Shown here: one piece after another, positions 6,811 to 11,843 of the stretch
Position numbering within the stretch: position 1 is the first letter of the stretch
Layout: each line of letters starts with the position of its first letter
DNA from: Sulfurimonas sp.
Lineage (GTDB): Bacteria > Campylobacterota > Campylobacteria > Campylobacterales > Sulfurimonadaceae
Direction of reading: 5' to 3'
DNA length: 11,843 bases
Assembly (NCBI GenBank): GCA_027011725.1
Contig: JALUZQ010000060.1
Location: forward strand, 1-11,843
Position numbers and translations under genes: made by a program
Notes under the pieces: model-generated
Told to the model about the DNA's origin: nothing
Databases searched by the model: none
What the model saw: the letters and a program-made list of their open reading frames with translations, nothing else

Positions 6811-7176
6811 ATGAAAACTGATTATATTGACTTAATAGAACCGACCCCGACACTACACTCTACAAAATGTAAATTCATTGCGTTTGTCATAAAAACATTT
6901 CTACAATATGCAATATTTCTTGCTGCGTTTATAGCATGGTATTTGTATGATTATTTTATAGCTGGAGCAACACTGCTGATTAGTTTTATTATTATAGGTA
7001 TTGTCCGTGCGAAGATGAGAAATAGTGTGATACCTTCCCATCAAAGGGAGTATCAGTACAATGATGAAGGAATTGCAACTTGGTTTACTGCAAAAGAGCT
7101 CTGTATTGAGGCTAGTTCATTATCGAACGAATCACAATCGCATAATGCAGTACGAAAAGGTTTAGAAAGAAAATAA
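6811..7176 (+). CDS. two-helix membrane protein, unknown function, probably leaderless
   Basis: I do not recognise this 121-aa protein. A polar N-terminus (1-20) precedes two transmembrane helices (about 22-44 and 47-68), and a hydrophilic tail of about 50 residues follows (69-121), probably cytoplasmic given the RAKMR segment after helix 2. A perfect TATAAT ends 6 bp before the ATG and there is no Shine-Dalgarno, so translation of a leaderless mRNA is likely. The last 21 codons overlap the 3' end of the convergent CopD-like gene by 65 bp. The tail there (rich in Ser, Asn, Arg and Lys) may be shaped by that overlap. It shares its promoter region with htpG, but any role in stress is speculation. 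Confidence 0.6.
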   Translation: MKTDYIDLIEPTPTLHSTKCKFIAFVIKTFLQYAIFLAAFIAWYLYDYFIAGATLLISFIIIGIVRAKMRNSVIPSHQREYQYNDEGIATWFTAKELCIEASSLSNESQSHNAVRKGLERK

Positions 7177-7561
7177 GCAAAGAAGAGCCGCGTGAGACCA
7201 TATTTTGCAGCTTCGTTCTCTCTGTATTGTTCGTCTTAAACGCAATGATAAAATGAATAACAGTCGCTACGACAATAGCAAGAACAATCCACAGCTTTTT
7301 TCTCAAAGTTTCTATGACGAGACTGTGATCATTGGAAAACAACAGATCGAATAAACCGTCATTTATGATCATAATAGTTCCGGTAATAAGTAAAATTAGA
7401 ATAGAAACGACTTCAAAATACCCGAAAATAGGACCTATATGAGGATAAACCTGTTTTTGTTTCGCTTTGTCTCTGAGTGAAACTCCCAAAACAAACATAA
7501 AAACAGAGCCGCCAATCCATGCAATAGCCGCAATCAAATGTATATGTATAAAAATACCCAA
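7112..7561 (-). CDS. CopD-like four-helix membrane protein (TTG start)
   Basis: This 149-aa integral membrane protein has four helices (about 3-25, 47-67, 88-109 and 126-146). The segment HLIAAIAWIGGSVF (8-21) and the later PHIGPIFGYFEVVSIL, LLITGTI (40-63) match the pattern of the CopD family (HL.AA..WIGG, then an FG/R segment and TG). Family members have been tied to copper uptake or heme-like cofactors; the substrate here is unknown. Several intramembrane His remain: H6, H8, H41, H103 and H139. The start is TTG at 7559-7561: AAAGGA sits 6 bp upstream and no ATG occurs before residue 22. A minus-strand TATAAT lies at 7591-7596. The gene overlaps the convergent gene ending at 7176. Confidence 0.65.
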   Translation of the reverse strand: MGIFIHIHLIAAIAWIGGSVFMFVLGVSLRDKAKQKQVYPHIGPIFGYFEVVSILILLITGTIMIINDGLFDLLFSNDHSLVIETLRKKLWIVLAIVVATVIHFIIAFKTNNTERTKLQNMVSRGSSLLIFFLNLFVLHYAIVIRSIMN

Positions 7562-7590
7562 AAAATTTCCTTTACTTTAATCGGCCGTAT

Positions 7591-7596
7591 ATTATA
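7591..7596 (-). promoter_or_regulatory. TATAAT -10 box for the CopD-like gene
   Basis: On the minus strand a perfect TATAAT precedes the TTG start by about 29 bp, giving a leader of about 20 nt that contains AAAGGA. No good -35 is seen, which is usual for this phylum. The remaining intergenic DNA to 7695 contains TTGACA at 7617-7622 on the + strand without a fitting -10. It also has a weak TATCAT at 7667-7672 that might serve the ABC-F gene. Confidence 0.45.
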
Positions 7597-7695
7597 GTAA
7601 ATTCTATAACATAGAGTTGACACAGCGCAATATTTTCAAAAAAGTTTATCCTAACCTCACAGTGGGTATCATTAGAGTAAAAAAAGTATGTACAA

Positions 7696-9639
7696 ATGGC
7701 ATTAATAGATCTGCAAAAAGTTTCAAAACACTACTCCGCACAAAAAATTCTTACTGAAGTTGATTTTCATGTTGATGAGGGTGAACGCATTGTTATCATC
7801 GGCAAAAATGGCAGCGGCAAATCAACCCTGATGAAAATCGTAAACGGCACGCTTGAACTAGATGGCGGCAGACGTATCACACAAAATGATTTAGAGATAA
7901 AAATGCTTGACCAGCGTCCAGAATTTGAAGAGGGACACACCGTGCGCCAAGCCGTTGAAGCAGGACTCAAAGAGCTAAACGCAGCAAAAGAGCGATATAA
8001 CGAGCTCTCTCTCCTTTTGGCTGAGGACTTTGAAAACAAAATTTTACTCCAAGAGCATGAGAAGCTCTCCCGCTACATCGAGCACCATAAAGCTTGGAAT
8101 CTTGATGATAAAATAGAACGCATCATCCAACATTTTGATTTGAAAAAATATGAAGAGAAGCCTATCACACTCCTGAGCGGTGGAGAGCAACGCCGCGTCG
8201 CTCTTGCCTCACTGCTTCTACAAAAACCAGATATTTTACTTCTTGATGAACCCACCAACCACCTTGATGTCTATATGGTAGAGTTTCTTGAAGAGCTGCT
8301 CTTAAAAGAGAAGTTCACTCTTGTTTTCATCTCGCATGACAGATACTTCATCGATAGAATTGCAACAAAAAGTATAGAAGTTGAGGACTGCAAACTACGT
8401 GAATATAGCGGCGGATATTCTAGTTATCTGACACAAAAAGAGGAGTATCTTCGTACATTACAAAAACAACACGACAACCTTTTAGGACTGCTCAAAAGAG
8501 AGAACGAGTGGTTTGCCAGAGGTGTACGTGCACGTCTTAAACGCAATGAAGGGCGAAAAGAACGCCTGATGCAACTACGCGAAGCGGCAAAAACAAACCC
8601 CGCAAAAATTCGTAAAATGTCCGTAGAACTTCAACGTGAAGCAAAGCACTTCAACCGTGACAAAAGTGTCAACAAACAAAAGATGCTCTTTGAAGTCGAA
8701 GATCTCTCACTCACTTTAGGAAACAAAGAACTGCTTCACAATTTTTCTACTCGAATACTGCAAAAAGATGTCATCGCCATTGTAGGGCCAAACGGCAGTG
8801 GAAAGTCCACCCTGCTTAAAGCACTCCTTGGCAGGATAGAGCCGACAAGCGGAAAGATAAAGCGCGGTGAATTTAAGGTCGGCTACTTTGACCAGCACCG
8901 TGAGATGCTTGATGATGACAAAAACCTCATTGAAACTTTCTGTCCAAACGGAGGTGACCGTGTCAATGTACGAGGCAGTGACCTGCATGTTTATGGATAC
9001 CTTAAAAACTTCCTCTTTCCACGCGAGTTTTTAGATAAAAAAATAGGTGTACTCAGTGGAGGAGAAAAGAACCGTGTAGCACTCGCCCTGCTCTTTACCC
9101 AAGATGTTGACATTCTCATTCTCGATGAGCCGACAAATGACCTTGATATTCCTACTATCAATATTTTAGAAGAGCAGCTTACCAACTTTGCCGGAGCTGT
9201 CATCATCGTCTCACACGATAGATATTTTGTTGATAAGATTGCAAAAAAGCTCTTTATATTTAAACCAGATAAGACCATAGAAGAGTCTCACCAACTCTAC
9301 TCTGAGTACCTTGAGATGGAAAAAGAGTTACAAGAACTGAGTGAGATGGAAAAAGAGGCAACAGTAGAGAAACCAAAAGAGCCAAAAAGAGAAAAAGAGA
9401 AAAAACTCAAACTCACTTTCAAAGAAAAGATAGCCCTTGAGAAGCTGCCACAAGAAATTGACGCACTCGAAGAGGAGATAGAGCAGATGAATATCTGTCT
9501 TGCAGATCCATCATGCTACGAGGAAAAAGGCATTACAGCACTTGCCGCTGAACTTGCAAAGCTCGAAGAGGAGTATGAAGCAAAAGTAGAAGAGCTACTA
9601 ACAATTCAAGAAAAAGAAGAAGAGATAAACAATGGATGA
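7696..9639 (+). CDS. uup: ABC-F ATPase, Uup type
   Basis: This soluble protein has two ATP-binding cassettes and no membrane segments, as in the ABC-F family that acts on ribosomes; Uup itself is also linked to precise transposon excision and DNA branch binding. Cassette 1 has Walker [10 protein letters not shown] (36-44), signature LSGGEQ (160-165), Walker B ending DEPTNH (E185) and switch H214. Cassette 2 has GPNGSGKST (364-372), LSGGEK (453-458), DEPTND (E478) and a SHDRYF switch. The linker segment [13 protein letters not shown] (275-287) and the C-terminal charged coiled coil (about 570-645) are the Uup marks. All catalytic residues are intact, at 647 aa. No strong ribosome binding site precedes the ATG (AGAGTAA at 7674-7680 is weak). 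Its end overlaps queF by 8 bp. Confidence 0.9.
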   Translation: MALIDLQKVSKHYSAQKILTEVDFHVDEGERIVIIGKNGSGKSTLMKIVNGTLELDGGRRITQNDLEIKMLDQRPEFEEGHTVRQAVEAGLKELNAAKERYNELSLLLAEDFENKILLQEHEKLSRYIEHHKAWNLDDKIERIIQHFDLKKYEEKPITLLSGGEQRRVALASLLLQKPDILLLDEPTNHLDVYMVEFLEELLLKEKFTLVFISHDRYFIDRIATKSIEVEDCKLREYSGGYSSYLTQKEEYLRTLQKQHDNLLGLLKRENEWFARGVRARLKRNEGRKERLMQLREAAKTNPAKIRKMSVELQREAKHFNRDKSVNKQKMLFEVEDLSLTLGNKELLHNFSTRILQKDVIAIVGPNGSGKSTLLKALLGRIEPTSGKIKRGEFKVGYFDQHREMLDDDKNLIETFCPNGGDRVNVRGSDLHVYGYLKNFLFPREFLDKKIGVLSGGEKNRVALALLFTQDVDILILDEPTNDLDIPTINILEEQLTNFAGAVIIVSHDRYFVDKIAKKLFIFKPDKTIEESHQLYSEYLEMEKELQELSEMEKEATVEKPKEPKREKEKKLKLTFKEKIALEKLPQEIDALEEEIEQMNICLADPSCYEEKGITALAAELAKLEEEYEAKVEELLTIQEKEEEINNG

Positions 9640-10129
9640 CAAAGAATACAAAGAAAAAAGAGCCCAAGAAGTCACCCAACTCGGAAGTGGCCAAACGCAG
9701 TACAAGTATGAGTATGACCCAACTCTGTTAGAGACCTTTGAGAATGTCCACCAAGAGATGGACTACTGGGTAACACTCAATGCAGATGAATTCACATCTC
9801 TGTGTCCGAAGACAAATCAGCCTGATTTTGGCACACTCATCATTAACTACATCCCAAATGTGAAAATGGTCGAGAGCAAATCGCTAAAACTCTACCTCTT
9901 TAGTTTTATGAACAGCGGTGAGTTCCATGAAGATGTGGTCAACAAAATAGGAAAAGATCTAGTAGCACTTATGGAGCCAAAATACCTTGAAGTCATCGGG
10001 CTTTTTTACCCACGAGGCAACATCAGCATACACCCTGCGTTTAGCTACTCAAATGGACAAGAGAAGTACAAAGAGATAGAGAAGTACCGCTTTTTAAACC
10101 GTAACCTCAACCCGCAAAGGATAGGATAA
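9632..10129 (+). CDS. queF: NADPH-dependent 7-cyano-7-deazaguanine (preQ0) reductase
   Basis: It reduces the nitrile of preQ0 to the amine preQ1, the base inserted into tRNA by Tgt on the way to queuosine. At 165 aa it is the single-domain (type I) T-fold form. It shows [15 protein letters not shown] (54-68) with nucleophile C58 and acid D65. The QueF motif [12 protein letters not shown] (81-92, NADPH binding) and GEFHED (96-101), with H99 and E100 at the substrate, are also present, as is PRGNIS (127-132). All are intact. Translation overlaps the ABC-F gene by 8 bp, suggesting coupling, and its stop overlaps the next start by 1 bp. No preQ1 riboswitch is possible in this position because there is no leader. 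Confidence 0.97.
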   Translation: MDDKEYKEKRAQEVTQLGSGQTQYKYEYDPTLLETFENVHQEMDYWVTLNADEFTSLCPKTNQPDFGTLIINYIPNVKMVESKSLKLYLFSFMNSGEFHEDVVNKIGKDLVALMEPKYLEVIGLFYPRGNISIHPAFSYSNGQEKYKEIEKYRFLNRNLNPQRIG

Positions 10130-10488
10130 TGCAACTTCAATGTGTAAAAATACAAAAAGAGACAAGAGTACAGTACCTCTCTCACGAGCTTCTCTTTTTA
10201 GCCCAAAGCGGACAGCCCTACCGTGGTAGTCTCTATGTCAACTTTACAAGTATTGGAGAGAGCTTTGATCTGACGGACTTCAAAAAGTACATCACATCAC
10301 TGAGACATACAAAGCTAAACGCAGAAGATATTGCCTATGAGATATTTATAACTATTTCCAAAGATATAGAGACAAAAGATTTAGGAGTTGTGGTAGATTT
10401 AACAGCGAGGGGAGGAATACAACAAAGAATCAGCTACGGAGCCGAGTTCAATGTTGTTCAAAAAGAGAACATCTTTCAAGTAAGATAA
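10129..10488 (+). CDS. QueF-like (T-fold) protein without catalytic residues
   Basis: I know no name for this 119-aa protein. Residues 29-104 line up with QueF residues 63-138 of the preceding gene with no gap. By hand I count about 18 identities over 76 positions, including QP-x2-G (29-33), N38, K52, Y54, ED (66-67) and RGxI (94-97), with QP and RG exactly 64 residues apart in both. The catalytic residues are gone: C58 falls on Leu or Ala, D65 on Y31 and H99 on A65; E100 is kept as E66. This suggests a diverged T-fold paralogue that may bind a ligand, partner QueF in a mixed oligomer, or do something else. The ATG overlaps the queF stop (TAATG). Its own stop lies in a hairpin shared with the convergent gene. 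The QueF relation is inference from a visual alignment. Confidence 0.65.
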   Translation: MQLQCVKIQKETRVQYLSHELLFLAQSGQPYRGSLYVNFTSIGESFDLTDFKKYITSLRHTKLNAEDIAYEIFITISKDIETKDLGVVVDLTARGGIQQRISYGAEFNVVQKENIFQVR

Positions 10489-10502
10489 GAGTATCTTACT
10501 TG
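10477..10502. terminator. bidirectional hairpin spanning both stop codons
   Basis: CAAGTAAGATA (10477-10487) pairs perfectly over 11 bp with 10492-10502, with a 4-nt loop. The + stop (10486-10488) and the minus stop (10496-10498) lie inside it. No T-tract follows on either side, so it is not a classical intrinsic terminator. It may set the 3' ends of both convergent transcripts. Confidence 0.5.
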
Positions 10503-11843
10503 TGTGCGTCTTTTAAAGAGTCTGCAATCAAGAATGCAAGCTCAAGTGACTGGTCTGCGTTTAGACGTGGGTCACAATGCGTATGGTAACGTGAACTGAG
10601 ATCTTCTTCTGTTACAGTAAAGCTTCCACCTATACACTCTGTTACATTTTTCCCTGTCATCTCCAAGTGTACACCACCACCAAATGTGCCTTCGGCTTTG
10701 TGTACCTGAAAGAACTGTTTCATCTCTGTTAAGATGTCATCAACAGGACGTGTTTTATAGTTGTTTGATGACTTGATGGTATTTCCATGCATCGGGTCAC
10801 ATGACCAAACAACATTTAAACCTTCTCTCTCAATAGCACGAATAAGCTGTGGTAAATGATCACCAACTTTATTTGCACCCATTCTTACAATAATGTTGAG
10901 ACGTCCTGCTTCATTATCAGGGTTTACAGCTTGTGCAAGGCGCACTAAATCATCAGGATCCATAGACGGGCCGGCTTTAATTCCGATAGGATTTTTGATG
11001 CCTCTCATATACTCAACATGAGCACCGTCAAGCTGACGTGTTCTATCACCTATCCAAACCATATGAGCTGCAACATTATACCACTCGCCGGTAAGTGAGT
11101 CTTTACGTGTCAATGCCTCTTCATACGGCAGTAAAAGTGCTTCATGTGATGTAAAGAAATCAGTCTCACGAAGTGTTCTATATGTTTTAGATGTCACACC
11201 ACATGCTTCCATAAACTGCAGTGAACGCTCAATATCTTCTGCAAGTTTTTCATACTTTTCGCCCACTTCGCTCTTATATGCAAAATCAAGGTTCCATTTA
11301 CTTACCTGATGCAAGTCAGCCAAACCACCCGATGCAAAAGCACGGAGTAAGTTTTGTGTAGCTGTCGCTTGATTATAAGCTTTTATCATACGCTCAGGAT
11401 CTGGTACACGCGCTTTTTCAGTAAAATCAATACCATTAATGATATCTCCGCGGTAAGAGTCAAGTGTAATATCACCCTGCGTTTCAGTATCTGATGAACG
11501 CGGTTTTGCAAACTGTCCGCCAAGACGTCCCACTTTTACAACAGGAAGTCCACCAGCATAGGTCATTACAACCGCCATCTGCATCAAAGCTTTAAATGTA
11601 TCACGAATATTATCGGCGTGAAACTCAGAAAAACTCTCTGCACAATCTCCACCTTGAAGTAAAAATGCTTTCCCCTGTGCTACATTTGCAAGCTGCTCTT
11701 TGAGTGAACGCGCTTCTCCGGCAAATACAAGCGGCGGATAGTTTCGTAACTCTGACAACACAGACTCAAGTTTTGCTTTATCAGGATAAGTCGGTTGTTG
11801 TAATATTGGTTTATCTCTCCAACTAGATGGATTCCAAGTACTC
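10496..11843 (-). CDS. aroG: class II 3-deoxy-D-arabino-heptulosonate-7-phosphate (DAHP) synthase, 5' end cut by window
   Basis: It condenses phosphoenolpyruvate with erythrose 4-phosphate, the first step of the shikimate pathway to aromatic amino acids. The frame stays open to the window edge and reads [20 protein letters not shown] upstream of the internal GTG at 11761, the conserved N-terminus of class II enzymes. The GTG is thus not the start; only a few residues are missing. In visible numbering (448 residues) the metal ligands are present: C67 in GGDCAESF, H352 in DPMHGN, E394 in HLEMTG and D424 in CDPRLN. Active-site segments [16 protein letters not shown] and [10 protein letters not shown] are intact. 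I see no added regulatory domain and cannot tell feedback control from this. It is convergent with the queF unit, 7 bp between stops. The symbol varies (aroF, aroG, aroH) between genomes. Confidence 0.95.
   Translation of the reverse strand, partial: STWNPSSWRDKPILQQPTYPDKAKLESVLSELRNYPPLVFAGEARSLKEQLANVAQGKAFLLQGGDCAESFSEFHADNIRDTFKALMQMAVVMTYAGGLPVVKVGRLGGQFAKPRSSDTETQGDITLDSYRGDIINGIDFTEKARVPDPERMIKAYNQATATQNLLRAFASGGLADLHQVSKWNLDFAYKSEVGEKYEKLAEDIERSLQFMEACGVTSKTYRTLRETDFFTSHEALLLPYEEALTRKDSLTGEWYNVAAHMVWIGDRTRQLDGAHVEYMRGIKNPIGIKAGPSMDPDDLVRLAQAVNPDNEAGRLNIIVRMGANKVGDHLPQLIRAIEREGLNVVWSCDPMHGNTIKSSNNYKTRPVDDILTEMKQFFQVHKAEGTFGGGVHLEMTGKNVTECIGGSFTVTEEDLSSRYHTHCDPRLNADQSLELAFLIADSLKDAHK

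Noticed and set aside
7617..7622. TTGACA as a -35 box for the ABC-F gene
   Set aside because: No -10-like hexamer lies 16-18 bp downstream.
11759..11761. GTG as the start of the DAHP synthase
   Set aside because: The same frame continues upstream to the window edge with the conserved class II N-terminus, so this is an internal Val codon.

Overview
The window looks like a chromosomal segment of a member of the Campylobacterota, most like Sulfurimonas and its relatives. The grounds are AT-rich intergenic DNA, a carboxyltransferase of the kind I know as PycB in Campylobacter jejuni lying inside an oadGAB operon, a class II (plant-type) DAHP synthase, and several small two-helix membrane proteins of no known family. 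This rests on protein resemblance from memory and not on a database search. I see no IS element, phage gene, tRNA, rRNA or CRISPR array.

Layout. Positions 1-140 hold no protein gene that I accept. They carry a strongly folded element (31-134) that appears to be an RNA read from the + strand. Positions 141-3520 (minus strand) are an operon in the order oadG, oadA, oadB. It encodes the Na+-translocating oxaloacetate decarboxylase: the small membrane gamma subunit, the biotin-carrying carboxyltransferase alpha subunit, and the multi-span beta subunit. Divergent from it are two small membrane proteins (3678-3983 and 3985-4152, the second only 55 aa). They run into a convergent gene for an Hpt-like helical protein (4149-4664, minus), which follows htpG (4765-6657, minus, Hsp90). 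The 153-bp region upstream of htpG has three copies of a 6-bp half-site in alternating orientation. It also serves a divergent two-helix membrane protein (6811-7176) that seems to be leaderless. That gene overlaps by 65 bp the 3' end of a CopD-like four-helix membrane protein (7112-7561, minus, TTG start).

Positions 7696-10488 (+) are a tightly packed three-gene unit: an ABC-F ATPase of the Uup type, queF (preQ0 reductase, queuosine pathway) overlapping it by 8 bp, and a 119-aa protein overlapping queF by 1 bp. The last protein aligns without gaps to the second half of QueF but lacks its catalytic residues. A hairpin containing both stop codons separates this unit from the convergent class II DAHP synthase gene (10496 to beyond the right edge, shikimate pathway).

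How the genes work together. OadGAB links the pyruvate/oxaloacetate node to the Na+ gradient. HtpG, Uup and QueF serve protein folding, translation or DNA housekeeping, and tRNA modification. The points most worth following up are the folded element at 31-134 and the QueF-like pseudoenzyme encoded next to QueF.
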